Shown here: piece by piece, positions 42,066-51,167 of the stretch
Layout: each line of letters opens with the position of its first letter
Numbering within the stretch: position 1 is the stretch's first letter
Source of the DNA: JBMNGN01 sp050949865
GTDB lineage: Bacteria > Bacillota > Syntrophomonadia > Syntrophomonadales > Syntrophomonadaceae
Assembly (NCBI GenBank): GCA_050949865.1
Contig: JBMNGN010000004.1
Span: 558,001-622,000 of the forward strand
Length of the DNA stretch: 64,000 nt
Reading direction: 5' to 3'
Notes under the pieces: generated by a model
Database searches by the model: none
What the model saw: only the letters and a program-made list of their open reading frames with translations
Told to the model about the DNA's origin: nothing
Translations under genes and position numbers: made by a program

Positions 42066-42602
42066 GTGGCTAGGCTATATGAGCTATATAAACAAGAAAT
42101 TATTCCTACCCTAATGAAGAAGTTTAAATATAGGAATATAATGGAAGTGCCCAAAATAGACCGGGTAGTGCTTAACATTGGAGTAGGTGAAGCTACTCAG
42201 AATTCTAAAGCTCTTGATGGGGCAATAAACGATTTAACTGTAATATCTGGGCAGAAACCGGTAGTTACAAGGGCCAAGAAATCAATTGCCGGATTCAAGC
42301 TAAGAGAAGGTGTACCCATTGGATGCAAGGTAACCTTAAGGGGAGAGAGAATGTATGATTTTCTGGATAAGTTAATCAACCTTGCTCTACCCCGGGTGCG
42401 GGATTTCAGGGGAGTATCGCCCCAGGCATTTGATGGTCGGGGGAATTACTCGTTAGGCATAAAGGAACAGACGATATTTCCAGAGATTGATTATGATAAA
42501 ATCGATAAAATCAGAGGGCTGGAGGTAGTTATAGTAACGACTGCCAAGACAGATGAGGAAGCTAGAGAGTTGTTAAAGGGTATGGGTATGCCATTTAGAT
42601 AG
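42066..42602 (+). CDS. rplE: Ribosomal protein L5
   Basis: 178 aa from GTG 42066, AAAGGAGG upstream. KIDRVVLNIGVGEATQNSKAL and GRGNYSLGIKEQTIFPEI are diagnostic. Binds 5S rRNA and contacts P-site tRNA. Confidence 0.99.
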   Translation: MARLYELYKQEIIPTLMKKFKYRNIMEVPKIDRVVLNIGVGEATQNSKALDGAINDLTVISGQKPVVTRAKKSIAGFKLREGVPIGCKVTLRGERMYDFLDKLINLALPRVRDFRGVSPQAFDGRGNYSLGIKEQTIFPEIDYDKIDKIRGLEVVIVTTAKTDEEARELLKGMGMPFR

Positions 42603-42616
42603 GAGGTAAATCGGGC

Positions 42617-42802
42617 ATGGCAAAAAAAGCGATGATTGCCAAGCAAAAACGGGAACAAAAGTTTAAAGTCCGTAATTATAACCGATGTAAGATATGCGGT
42701 AGGCCAAGAGCTTATATGCGGAAATTTGGCATGTGCAGGATTTGTTTCCGGCAGTTGGCTCACAGAGGCGAAATACCTGGAGTTACAAAAGCGAGCTGGT
42801 AA
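42617..42802 (+). CDS. rpsZ: Ribosomal protein S14, zinc-binding type
   Basis: 61 aa, the short S14 form of Gram-positives. The zinc ligands are visible as CKICGRPRAYM and CRICFRQLA; ends GEIPGVTKASW. 14 bases after rplE. Confidence 0.98.
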   Translation: MAKKAMIAKQKREQKFKVRNYNRCKICGRPRAYMRKFGMCRICFRQLAHRGEIPGVTKASW

Positions 42803-42820
42803 GATAAAGGAGGTGTAGTT

Positions 42821-43219
42821 ATGGCCATGACTGATCCGGTAGCCGATTTCCTGACCAGAATTAGGAATGGTAACATGGTCATGCATGAGACTGTGGAGAT
42901 CCCCAGTTCCAAGCTAAAAGTTGAAATTGCCCGAATTTTAAAAGAAGAAGGATATATAAAAGAGTTCGAATATATTGAAGACGGGAAACAGGGAATTATC
43001 AGGGTGTATCTCAAATATGGACCCAACAAGCAAAGGGTTATAACAGGTATTAAAAGAATTAGTAAGCCTGGATTAAGAGTATATGTAAAGAAAGATGATA
43101 TACCCAGGGTATTAGGCGGGCTGGGTACTGCCGTAGTATCGACATCCAAAGGCCTAATGACTGATAAGAAAGCCCGTAAAGAAGGACTCGGCGGGGAAGT
43201 AATATGTTATATCTGGTAG
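42821..43219 (+). CDS. rpsH: Ribosomal protein S8
   Basis: 132 aa; TDPVADFLTRIRNGNM start, VYVKKDDIPRVLGGLGTAVVSTSKGLM and the final GGEVICYIW. AAAGGAGGTG precedes ATG 42821; a Met two codons later is an alternative. Confidence 0.99.
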   Translation: MAMTDPVADFLTRIRNGNMVMHETVEIPSSKLKVEIARILKEEGYIKEFEYIEDGKQGIIRVYLKYGPNKQRVITGIKRISKPGLRVYVKKDDIPRVLGGLGTAVVSTSKGLMTDKKARKEGLGGEVICYIW

Positions 43220-43237
43220 CTGAAGGAGGGAATTAGA

Positions 43238-43777
43238 ATGTCGAGAATTGGCAAAAAGCCTATCAGCCTACCCGCAGGTGTAGACGTCGTGCTGGAGAAT
43301 AATGTAATAACCGTTAAAGGCCCAAAAGGGAGCTTAGATTTCCAAATTCCAGGGGATATAAAGGTAATTAAAGAGGAGAACACTCTTCTTGTAGAAAGAA
43401 ACAGTGACGCGAAAAAGGACAGGGCTCTTCATGGTCTAACCCGGGCTTTGATTGCTAACATGGTTGAAGGGGTTACCAAAGGTTTTGAGAAAAAACTTGA
43501 ACTGGTTGGGGTAGGATACAGGGCGCAGATGCAGGGAAAAAAATTAGTTATTAATATTGGTTATTCGCACCCGGTTGAGATTGAACCACCTGAGGGAATA
43601 GAATTTGAAGTTCCTGCGGTTACGAAAATAACAGTTAAGGGTATTGACAAACAACTGGTAGGCAATACCGCCGCCCACATAAGGGCAGTTAGGAAACCCG
43701 AACCGTATAAAGGCAAGGGGATAAAATACGAGAATGAAACAATAAGGCATAAGGCTGGTAAAGCGGGAAGCAGGTAA
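43238..43777 (+). CDS. rplF: Ribosomal protein L6
   Basis: 179 aa with two repeated domains; SRIGKKPISLPAGVDV start and the PEPYKGKGIKYENE signature. Sits near the factor-binding site below the L7/L12 stalk. Confidence 0.99.
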   Translation: MSRIGKKPISLPAGVDVVLENNVITVKGPKGSLDFQIPGDIKVIKEENTLLVERNSDAKKDRALHGLTRALIANMVEGVTKGFEKKLELVGVGYRAQMQGKKLVINIGYSHPVEIEPPEGIEFEVPAVTKITVKGIDKQLVGNTAAHIRAVRKPEPYKGKGIKYENETIRHKAGKAGSR

Positions 43778-43798
43778 CTGGAGGAAAGGAGTAGCAAA

Positions 43799-44164
43799 AT
43801 GATTAAGAAACCCAGTAGGAACTCGCTCAGACAGGGCAAGCACAATAGAGTAAGGCGCAAGGTCGTGGGTAGCAGTGCCAGGCCCCGTTTATGTGTCTAT
43901 AAGAGTCTTAATCACATTTATGCTCAGTTAATTGACGATGAAAAAGGTATGACTGTAGTAACTGCCTCAACTCTCGATAAAGATATTACCGGTCTGACCT
44001 CGAAAACCAATATAGAGGCGGCCAGGGAGGTTGGGGGCAGCATTGCCAGAAAAGCAAAAGAAAAAGGAATTACTGCTGTGGTCTTTGACAGAAGCGGTTA
44101 TAAGTATCATGGCCGGATAGCAGCCCTGGCAGATGCCGCCAGAGAAGAGGGATTGCAATTCTAA
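43799..44164 (+). CDS. rplR: Ribosomal protein L18
   Basis: 121 aa; basic N-terminal tail, RPRLCVYKSLNHIYAQLIDD, FDRSGYKYHGRIAALADAARE. Binds 5S rRNA with L5. AGGAAAGGAG before ATG 43799. Confidence 0.99.
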   Translation: MIKKPSRNSLRQGKHNRVRRKVVGSSARPRLCVYKSLNHIYAQLIDDEKGMTVVTASTLDKDITGLTSKTNIEAAREVGGSIARKAKEKGITAVVFDRSGYKYHGRIAALADAAREEGLQF

Positions 44165-44194
44165 AACTTAGGAGTTTATTAAGCTAGGAGGGAA

Positions 44195-44701
44195 ATGATG
44201 ATCGATAAAGAACAAGCTGTCCCAGAATTGATAGAGAAAGTAGTTACTATTAAAAGGGTTGCTAAAGTTGTTAAGGGTGGACGCAGATTTAGTTTTAGTG
44301 CCCTGGTAGTTGTGGGGGATGGCGAAGGCAAGGTTGGCACCGGTAAAGGCAAAGCGGCTGAAGTACCGGAAGCCATAAGAAAAGCTGTAGAAAACGCCAA
44401 GAAGAAAATGATTGAAATACCACTGATAGATCAAAGAACTATCCCGCATCAGATTAATGGATGTTTTGGAGCAGGGCGGGTGCTCCTGAAACCGGCTTCG
44501 CCGGGTACCGGAGTTATTGCTGGTGGCCCGGTTAGAGCTGTGTTAGAAGCGGCAGGGGTTAAGGATATACTTACAAAATCATTGGGTTCTTCCAATGCTA
44601 TTAATATGGTTTACGCTACTATGGAAGGATTAAAGGGTTTAAAGAGAATTGAAGATGTAGCCAAACAAAGAGGCAAGACTATTGAAGAGTTAATGGGCTA
44701 G
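44195..44701 (+). CDS. rpsE: Ribosomal protein S5
   Basis: 168 aa; VVKGGRRFSFSALVVVGDGEGKVG is the conserved loop linked to fidelity and spectinomycin. A second ATG follows at 44198. GGAGGGAAATG lies upstream. Confidence 0.99.
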   Translation: MMIDKEQAVPELIEKVVTIKRVAKVVKGGRRFSFSALVVVGDGEGKVGTGKGKAAEVPEAIRKAVENAKKKMIEIPLIDQRTIPHQINGCFGAGRVLLKPASPGTGVIAGGPVRAVLEAAGVKDILTKSLGSSNAINMVYATMEGLKGLKRIEDVAKQRGKTIEELMG

Positions 44702-44712
44702 GGGGGTTAGAT

Positions 44713-44898
44713 TTGTCGAAGCAGCTTAAAATAACCTGGACTAGAAGTATTATTGGCTGCCCCGAAACTCAGAGAAGAACTATACGGAGTTTGGGATTGC
44801 GGAAAATGCAACAAAGCATCATCAAAGAGGATTCTCCTCAAATAAGAGGTCAGATTAAAAAGGTACAACATCTTGTAACCGTGGAAGAAATCGAGTAA
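44713..44898 (+). CDS. rpmD: Ribosomal protein L30
   Basis: 61 aa from TTG 44713 with GGGGGGTTAG upstream. KITWTRSIIGCPETQRRTIRSLGLRKM identifies L30; a short bacterial form. Confidence 0.97.
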   Translation: MSKQLKITWTRSIIGCPETQRRTIRSLGLRKMQQSIIKEDSPQIRGQIKKVQHLVTVEEIE

Positions 44899-44916
44899 TA
44901 CAGGGAGGTTTTTATT

Positions 44917-45357
44917 GTGAAGCTTGAAGAACTAAAAGCTCCACCCGGCGCCAACAAACGCCCTAAACGGGTAGGCAGAGGTCCAGGCTCAGGACATGGA
45001 AAAACATCTACCCGCGGGCACAAAGGACAAAAGGCTCGTTCAGGCGGTGGAGTACGACCTGGTTTTGAAGGCGGACAAATGCCCCTGCAGAGACGCATAC
45101 CAAAAAGGGGTTTTAACAATATTTTTAAGAAGGAATATGCCATTGTAAATGTAGGTGACTTAAATGGGTTTGAGGATGGAACCAGTATAACCCCTGAGCT
45201 GCTCCGGGAGGCAGGCATAATTAAATCACTAAAGGATGGAGTAAAGATCCTGGGAAACGGAGAGCTTGAAAAACGGCTAAAGCTTAAGGTTCACAAGATC
45301 TCAAAGCAGGCGGAAGCCAAAGTAACTGCCAGGGGTGGAGAAGTTGAGGTGATTTAA
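44917..45357 (+). CDS. rplO: Ribosomal protein L15
   Basis: 146 aa from GTG 44917 (CAGGGAGG upstream). Basic glycine-rich N-terminus KRPKRVGRGPGSGHGKTSTRG and PLQRRIPKRGFNN. One-base overlap with secY. Confidence 0.98.
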   Translation: MKLEELKAPPGANKRPKRVGRGPGSGHGKTSTRGHKGQKARSGGGVRPGFEGGQMPLQRRIPKRGFNNIFKKEYAIVNVGDLNGFEDGTSITPELLREAGIIKSLKDGVKILGNGELEKRLKLKVHKISKQAEAKVTARGGEVEVI

Positions 45358-46622
45358 TGCTAGGATCTTTTCAGCAAGCATTTAAAGTAGGGGACCTCAA
45401 AAGAAAATTGCTGTTTACCCTCTTTATGCTCCTCGTGTTCAGGTTTGGAGCCCATATCCCGGTTCCTGGGATAACCCCCGAAGCGGTGGAGGAATTATTG
45501 AGAGGACAGCTGTTTGGTTTCTTTGATATAATTTCCGGTGGGGCATTTAAGCGTTTTAGTATTTTTGCTATGAGCATAACTCCTTATATTAACGCATCAA
45601 TTATTATGCAGTTGCTGCAGGTTATTGTTCCGAAACTGGAAGAACTGTCTAAAGAGGGCGAGGAAGGCAAGAAGAAGATAGCCCAGTATATAAGGTATGG
45701 AACGGTTGTTTTGGCATTTATACAGGCAATGGGTATGTCATTTGCATTGGACAAAAATAACGCTTTGACCAATCCTGGCATTGGTTCATATTTTATCATA
45801 GCTATATCCCTGACGGCTGGGACTGCATTTCTCATGTGGATTGGCGAAATGATAACCGAAAGGGGAATTGGCAACGGAATATCATTGATTATATTTGCGG
45901 GAATTGTCTCCAGGCTTCCTTCCCAGATTTCGGGGGTGGGGCAGGAGCTTGCCGGAGGGATAATAGGCTATTTTAACATCTTCTTGTTTATAATAATTGC
46001 CTTGATAATTATTGCTGCTATAGTTGCAGTAAATGAAGGCCAAAGGAGGCTGCCTATCCAATATGCCAAAAGGGTAGTAGGGCGCAGGGTATATGGCGGC
46101 CAAAGTTCCTTTTTGCCTTTGAAAGTAAATGCCGGCGGAGTGATACCGATAATATTTGCCATGTCCTTGATGATGTTTCCGGCTACTATTGGTTCATTTA
46201 TCGACCAGTCTTCAGGTTTTAATCAGTTTTTAAACAACTATTTTCACTTTGGATCTATTGCTTATAATGTAATCTATGGATTATTAATCGTATTCTTTAC
46301 CTATTTTTATGTAGCTATAATATTTAATCCTATGGATGTTGCTGATAATGTTAAAAAATACGGAGGGTTTATTCCGGGAATAAGACCGGGTAGACCTACG
46401 GCGGAATATATTGATCGGGTGCTATCAAGGTTAACCATGGCGGGAGGAGTATTCCTGGCATTAATAGCTATACTGCCAAACTTTATCATCGGCCTTACTG
46501 GGATAACCAGTCTATGGTTCGGAGGCACTGCACTGTTGATTGTCGTTGGAGTTGCACTTGATACTATGAAACAGATTGAATCCCATTTGCTTTTACGCAG
46601 TTATGAAGGCTTTGTAAAGTAG
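45357..46622 (+). CDS. secY: Preprotein translocase subunit SecY
   Basis: 421 aa with ten predicted transmembrane helices, including the plug region after PVPGITPEAVEELL and the cytoplasmic loops YAKRVVGRRVYGGQSSFLPLK and IRPGRPTAEYIDRVLSRLT that bind SecA or the ribosome. Forms the Sec channel with SecE (20134). Follows rplO with a shared base; adk is 13 bases downstream. Confidence 0.99.
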   Translation: MLGSFQQAFKVGDLKRKLLFTLFMLLVFRFGAHIPVPGITPEAVEELLRGQLFGFFDIISGGAFKRFSIFAMSITPYINASIIMQLLQVIVPKLEELSKEGEEGKKKIAQYIRYGTVVLAFIQAMGMSFALDKNNALTNPGIGSYFIIAISLTAGTAFLMWIGEMITERGIGNGISLIIFAGIVSRLPSQISGVGQELAGGIIGYFNIFLFIIIALIIIAAIVAVNEGQRRLPIQYAKRVVGRRVYGGQSSFLPLKVNAGGVIPIIFAMSLMMFPATIGSFIDQSSGFNQFLNNYFHFGSIAYNVIYGLLIVFFTYFYVAIIFNPMDVADNVKKYGGFIPGIRPGRPTAEYIDRVLSRLTMAGGVFLALIAILPNFIIGLTGITSLWFGGTALLIVVGVALDTMKQIESHLLLRSYEGFVK

Positions 46623-46635
46623 GAGATGATAGATT

Positions 46636-47283
46636 TTGAATATTATTCTTATGGGTCCTCCTGGTGCAGGTAAGGGTACTCAGGCTGGTATAATAACTAA
46701 TCAATTCTCCATACCGCACATTTCTACCGGTGATATGTTCCGGGAAGCGGTTGCAAGGGGCAGTGGATTAGGGCTAGAGGCCCAGCAATATATGAACGAA
46801 GGGAAATTGGTGCCTGATGAAATTACTATAGGTATCATTGAGGAAAGGATCACGAAGTCTGACTGTGAGAAAGGTTTTTTGCTTGATGGCTTTCCTAGAA
46901 CCTTGGTTCAGGCAGAAGCCCTGGATAAGGCTTTAGCCGAACTTAACAAAAGAGTGGATGCGGCTATTAATATTTCGGTTCCCAATGATGTTCTGATAGA
47001 GCGTTTGTCAGGGAGGGTAAGCTGCAGTAATTGCAAGTCATTATACAACTTAAATTTTAATCCGCCCCGGGTTCCCGATAAATGTGATCAGTGTGGAGGG
47101 CAATTAGTGCAAAGGACAGATGATGTTGGAGAAGTAGTCCGCAAGAGACTGGATGTTTATAATTCTCAGACCAGCCCGGTGCTGGAATATTATAAGAAAA
47201 AGGGCATTTTGTACAATTTAGATGGGAACCGCAGCACAAGTGCGGTATTCGAAGATATTAAACAATATTTGGAGAACCTTTAA
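46636..47283 (+). CDS. adk: Adenylate kinase
   Basis: 215 aa from TTG 46636 with AGGAGATGA upstream. P-loop GPPGAGKGTQ, GFPRTLVQAEAL, and a LID domain with four Cys (CSNC...CDQC), the zinc-binding lid of Gram-positive enzymes. It interconverts AMP + ATP and 2 ADP. Confidence 0.98.
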   Translation: MNIILMGPPGAGKGTQAGIITNQFSIPHISTGDMFREAVARGSGLGLEAQQYMNEGKLVPDEITIGIIEERITKSDCEKGFLLDGFPRTLVQAEALDKALAELNKRVDAAINISVPNDVLIERLSGRVSCSNCKSLYNLNFNPPRVPDKCDQCGGQLVQRTDDVGEVVRKRLDVYNSQTSPVLEYYKKKGILYNLDGNRSTSAVFEDIKQYLENL

Positions 47284-48048
47284 ATGATAATTCTAAAATC
47301 AGCTAATGAAATTGCTAAAATGAGGGTTGCTGGGCAGATAGTAGCCAAAATACTAAGAATGCTGGAGAAAATGATCAGGCCTGGGATCACTACTGCGGAG
47401 CTGAATGCGGTGGCAGAAGAAGAATGCCTAAAGCACTCTGCCATCCCGGTTTTCAAGAATTACCCTAATCCCAAGGGTGGACGACCATTTCCAGGAGTTA
47501 TTTGCGCTTCCGTTAATGAGGAAGTGGTCCATGGCATACCTAATAGCAGGAGTCTAGAAGAGGGAGATATCGTCAGTATTGACTTTGGGGTCCTAGTAGA
47601 CGGATATGCCGGTGATTCAGCTATAACTGTACCGGTGGGAGAGGTATCACCCGAGGTATTGAAGCTGCTAAAGGTTACAGAAGAATCGTTGTATAAAGGG
47701 ATTCAACAGGCTAAATCCGGCAATCGGTTGGGGGCGATATCCAATGCCATACAAACTCACGCAGAAAAACATGGATTTCAGGTAGTAAGGGAATTTGTGG
47801 GCCACGGAATTGGACGCCATATGCACGAAGACCCAGCTGTTCCCAACTATGGTAGGCCAGATCGAGGGCCCAAGTTGAAGACAGGTATGACATTGGCCAT
47901 TGAGCCAATGGTTAATATGGGTACCTACCAGGTTTATACCAAACCAGACCAGTGGACAGTAGTTACCCTGGATGGCAGCTATTCAGCCCATTTTGAACAC
48001 AGTATAGCTATCAGCGATAAAGGACCTGAAATCCTTACCTTGAGATAA
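47284..48048 (+). CDS. map: Methionine aminopeptidase, type I
   Basis: 254 aa; metal-binding residues visible in IDFGVLVDGYAGDSA (two Asp), VGHGIGRHMHEDP (His), AIEPM (Glu) and FEHSIAI (Glu). Removes initiator Met from nascent proteins. The ATG directly follows the adk stop. Confidence 0.98.
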   Translation: MIILKSANEIAKMRVAGQIVAKILRMLEKMIRPGITTAELNAVAEEECLKHSAIPVFKNYPNPKGGRPFPGVICASVNEEVVHGIPNSRSLEEGDIVSIDFGVLVDGYAGDSAITVPVGEVSPEVLKLLKVTEESLYKGIQQAKSGNRLGAISNAIQTHAEKHGFQVVREFVGHGIGRHMHEDPAVPNYGRPDRGPKLKTGMTLAIEPMVNMGTYQVYTKPDQWTVVTLDGSYSAHFEHSIAISDKGPEILTLR

Positions 48049-48062
48049 GGGGGAGTTGCTAT

Positions 48063-48368
48063 ATCTTAGATAAAGACATAGGTAGAATTGTATACTCGAA
48101 ATCTGGCCGGGATAAAGGCAAAATGATGGTTATTGTTGGGGTGTTGAATTCCAGGTTTATATTATTGGCAGACGGGGATTTGCGCAAGATTGAAAACCCT
48201 AAGCTTAAAAATGTTAAGCATGTTGTGTATACCTCCATGGTCGCTGAGGATATAGTGGAGTGTTATAAACGAGGAGAAATTCCGAGCAATAATACTATCA
48301 GGAAAAACCTGAACAGGATTCAGGATGCCCAGAGACACAAAGGGGAAGGAGGTCTGGTAGATGGCTAA
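48063..48368 (+). CDS. KOW domain RNA-binding protein (L14e-like), apparently starting at ATC
   Basis: Reading frame DIGRIVYSKSGRDKGKMMVI is the KOW core of a small RNA-binding protein that Clostridia often carry between map and infA. This core lies upstream of the first in-frame ATG (48123), and there is no in-frame ATG, GTG or TTG between the map stop and it. AAGGGGGAG (48047-48055) is 7 bases before ATC 48063, which would give 101 aa (ILDKDIGR...). So the start is either ATC or a sequencing/frameshift error hides a normal start such as TTG 48056. Homologues probably bind rRNA; the role is unknown. It overlaps infA by 8 bases. Confidence 0.75.
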   Translation: MLDKDIGRIVYSKSGRDKGKMMVIVGVLNSRFILLADGDLRKIENPKLKNVKHVVYTSMVAEDIVECYKRGEIPSNNTIRKNLNRIQDAQRHKGEGGLVDG

Positions 48369-48579
48369 AGATGATGTAATAGAGGTTGAGGGAATAGTTC
48401 TTGAACCGCTGCCAAATGCTATGTTCAGAGTGGAATTGGAAAATGGACATAAAGTCCTTGCCCATATTTCTGGGAAAATGCGAATGAATTTTATAAGAAT
48501 ACTACCTGGAGATCGAGTTATGGTAGAACTATCACCTTATGACTTAAATCGCGGCCGAATTATATATCGTTTCAAATAG
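48361..48579 (+). CDS. infA: Translation initiation factor IF-1
   Basis: 72 aa OB-fold protein: DDVIEVEGIVLEPLPNAMFRVELENGHKVLAHISGKMR, then RGRIIYRFK. Blocks the A site during initiation. GGAAGGAGG lies upstream inside the KOW gene. Confidence 0.99.
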   Translation: MAKDDVIEVEGIVLEPLPNAMFRVELENGHKVLAHISGKMRMNFIRILPGDRVMVELSPYDLNRGRIIYRFK

Positions 48580-48615
48580 CAAAAGACCCTCAACGTAAGA
48601 AAAGGAGGTATAATC

Positions 48616-48729
48616 TTGAAGGTTAAGCCATCAGTTAAACCAATATGTGAGAAATGCAAAATTATCAGGCGTAAGGGCAAGGTAAGGGTAATCTGTGAAA
48701 ACCCGAAACATAAACAGGTTCAAGGTTAA
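48616..48729 (+). CDS. rpmJ: Ribosomal protein L36
   Basis: 37 aa from TTG 48616 with AAAGGAGGTA upstream. KVKPSVKPICEKCKIIRRKG, then VICENPKHKQ: the Cys3-His zinc site marks the C+ form. Confidence 0.97.
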   Translation: MKVKPSVKPICEKCKIIRRKGKVRVICENPKHKQVQG

Positions 48730-48747
48730 ATTCTGGAGGTGAAAAAT

Positions 48748-49113
48748 TTGGCAAGAATTGCAGGGGTTGACTTACCCAAGGACAAAAGGGTTGAAATATC
48801 ACTTACTTATATATATGGAATAGGAAGACCGAGCTCTCGCAAGATTCTGACTGAGGCAGGTATAAACTTTGATACCAGGGTTAAAGATTTAACTGAGGAA
48901 GAAGTTGCCAGGCTAAGGGAAATTATTGAGAAAAACCATCATGTAGAAGGAGACCTTCGCCGCCAGGTAAGTCTGGATATTAAGCGGCTGATGGATCTTG
49001 GCTGTTATAGAGGATTACGACATCGGCGTGGTTTGCCGGTAAGGGGCCAAAATACCAAAACTAATGCTCGTACGAGAAAAGGCCCGAAACGGGTTGCTGG
49101 CAAGAAAAGATAG
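48748..49113 (+). CDS. rpsM: Ribosomal protein S13
   Basis: 121 aa from TTG 48748 (ARIAGVDLPKDKRVEI); an in-frame GTG at 48739 is part of the ribosome site GGAGGTG. RGLRHRRGLPVRGQNTKTNAR is diagnostic. S13 forms head-to-50S bridges. Confidence 0.98.
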   Translation: MARIAGVDLPKDKRVEISLTYIYGIGRPSSRKILTEAGINFDTRVKDLTEEEVARLREIIEKNHHVEGDLRRQVSLDIKRLMDLGCYRGLRHRRGLPVRGQNTKTNARTRKGPKRVAGKKR

Positions 49114-49130
49114 GCAAGGAGGAAGAATAG

Positions 49131-49523
49131 GTGGCACGAAGAACAACCACAAGAGTTAAAAGGCGGGAAAAGAAAAATATTGAATACGGAATTGCCCATA
49201 TTAAATCCACCTTTAACAATACCATTGTTTCGATAACTGACAGGCATGGCAATGCATTGTCCTGGGCCAGTGCGGGAACAGTTGGCTTTAAGGGTTCAAG
49301 AAAGAGCACACCGTTTGCTGCTCAGCAAGCAGCGGAAACAGCAGCAAGATCCGCAATGGAGCATGGGCTAAAAGAGGTAGAGTGTTATGTTAAAGGGCCT
49401 GGCGCAGGGCGGGAAGCTGCTATTCGGTCTCTACAGGCTGCAGGGCTTGAAGTAAGTGTAATTAAAGACGTAACTCCTATCCCTCACAATGGATGTAGGC
49501 CGCCAAAAAGAAGAAGAGTTTAA
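49131..49523 (+). CDS. rpsK: Ribosomal protein S11
   Basis: 130 aa from GTG 49131. HIKSTFNNTIVSITDRHGN and TPIPHNGCRPPKRRRV are diagnostic. Platform protein near the E-site mRNA. Confidence 0.99.
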   Translation: MARRTTTRVKRREKKNIEYGIAHIKSTFNNTIVSITDRHGNALSWASAGTVGFKGSRKSTPFAAQQAAETAARSAMEHGLKEVECYVKGPGAGREAAIRSLQAAGLEVSVIKDVTPIPHNGCRPPKRRRV

Positions 49524-49539
49524 GGAGGTTATGGTATAA

Positions 49540-50169
49540 GTGGGAAGGTATACTGATGCTGTTTGCCGCCAGTGCCGCAGAGAGGGGGAAAAGCTGTTTC
49601 TCAAAGGCGATCGGTGTTATTCGGAAAAGTGTTCTATTGAAAGAAGACCCTATGCGCCTGGTGCCCACGGACAGGGGAGAAGGCAAAAACCAACCGAATA
49701 CGGTATTCAATTAAGGGAAAAGCAAAAGACCCGCCGGATATATGGTCTGCTTGAAAAGCAGTTTAATAATTATTTCAAGAAAGCTGATCGCCAAAAGGGG
49801 ATTACTGGAGAAAACCTGCTGATACTTTTGGAAAGAAGACTTGATAATGTGGTATACAGACTAGGGTTTGCTTCTTCCAGAAAAGAAGCGCGCCAGCTGG
49901 TGAATCATGGTCATTTTCTAATAAACAACAAAAAGGCCAACATACCATCAATACTGGTGAAGGCAGGAGATACCATCTCAGTTCGGCCAAGCAGCAGGGA
50001 ACTGGTCAAATTCCAGGAACTGAAGGAACAGGCTGCCTATAAAACTCCCCCGGAATGGTTGAGCCTTGATGTGGAAAACTTGACTGGAACGGTTCTGGCT
50101 TATCCCAGAAGGGATCAGATAGATACTCTGGTCAACGAACAACTTATAGTTGAGCTATACTCTAGATAA
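49540..50169 (+). CDS. rpsD: Ribosomal protein S4
   Basis: 209 aa from GTG 49540, TAAGGAGG upstream. Cys-rich start (AVCRQCRREGEKLFLKGDRC) and an S4 RNA-binding domain (RLDNVVYRLGFASSRKEARQ). Ribosomal assembly initiator and often a repressor of this operon. Confidence 0.99.
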   Translation: MGRYTDAVCRQCRREGEKLFLKGDRCYSEKCSIERRPYAPGAHGQGRRQKPTEYGIQLREKQKTRRIYGLLEKQFNNYFKKADRQKGITGENLLILLERRLDNVVYRLGFASSRKEARQLVNHGHFLINNKKANIPSILVKAGDTISVRPSSRELVKFQELKEQAAYKTPPEWLSLDVENLTGTVLAYPRRDQIDTLVNEQLIVELYSR

Positions 50170-50200
50170 TACCTCTTACGAAAAGGAGGACGATATTTAA

Positions 50201-51151
50201 ATGCTAGAGATGGAAAAACCACGCATAGAGTGTGTTAAAAAGGACACAGAAGCCAACTATGGTAAATTTATCATAGAACCTTTAGAAAGAGGATATGGCA
50301 CCACCCTGGGAAATTCATTGCGCAGAGTATTGTTATCATCTCTGCCGGGAGCGGCAGTAACCTCCATCAAGATCGATGGAGTTTTACATGAGTTTTCTAC
50401 TATACCAAATGTAGTTGAGGATACTACTGAGATAATACTCAATGTAAAAAAAATAGTGCTAAAATACGATGGCAATGAACGTAAAATCATAAGGCTGGAG
50501 CAGAGGGGCAGAAAGGATGTAACTGCTGGTGACATCATCCCTGATAGCGAAGTACAGATTCTTAACCCGGATCTGCACATTGCAACACTGGACGAAGGTG
50601 CGGTGCTGGAAATGGAAATGACCGTAGAACGCGGCCGAGGATATGTCAGTGCAGATCAACAGCCGTACAAGGATGAAGATATTGTAGGGTTAATACCCAT
50701 TGATTCCATATATACCCCTGTTACCAGGGTGAATTATACGGTTGATAATGCCAGGGTTGGTAAGAGAACTGATTATGACAGTCTTATTCTTGAAGTATGG
50801 ACCAATGGCAGTATCAGCCCGGAGGAATCCATAAGCCTGTCGGCACAAATACTTATAGAATACCTGAAACTGTTTACTGAGATTGATGATACTTATGCCG
50901 AGGTTGAGATTTTGGTAGAAAAAGAAGAAGAGAAAAAGGATAAAGTCCTGGAGATGTCAATCGAAGAACTGGAGCTTTCAGTTCGGGCCTCCAATGGTTT
51001 GAAAAGGGCTAATATAAATACGGTTGGAGATTTGATTGAAAAAACCCGTGAGGAAATGAGCAAGATACGTAATTTGGGACAAAAATCCCTGGAAGAGATC
51101 GAAAGAAAGCTTAATGAACTTGGTTTAACCTTTAAGAAATCAGAAGATTAG
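50201..51151 (+). CDS. rpoA: RNA polymerase alpha subunit
   Basis: 316 aa. The N-terminal domain has PLERGYGTTLGNSLRRVLLSS and dimerises; the C-terminal domain (LSVRASNGLKRANINTVGDL, IRNLGQKSLEEI) binds UP elements and activators. Between rpsD and rplQ as in Firmicutes. Confidence 0.99.
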   Translation: MLEMEKPRIECVKKDTEANYGKFIIEPLERGYGTTLGNSLRRVLLSSLPGAAVTSIKIDGVLHEFSTIPNVVEDTTEIILNVKKIVLKYDGNERKIIRLEQRGRKDVTAGDIIPDSEVQILNPDLHIATLDEGAVLEMEMTVERGRGYVSADQQPYKDEDIVGLIPIDSIYTPVTRVNYTVDNARVGKRTDYDSLILEVWTNGSISPEESISLSAQILIEYLKLFTEIDDTYAEVEILVEKEEEKKDKVLEMSIEELELSVRASNGLKRANINTVGDLIEKTREEMSKIRNLGQKSLEEIERKLNELGLTFKKSED

Positions 51152-51167
51152 GAAAGGAGAGTATCCG

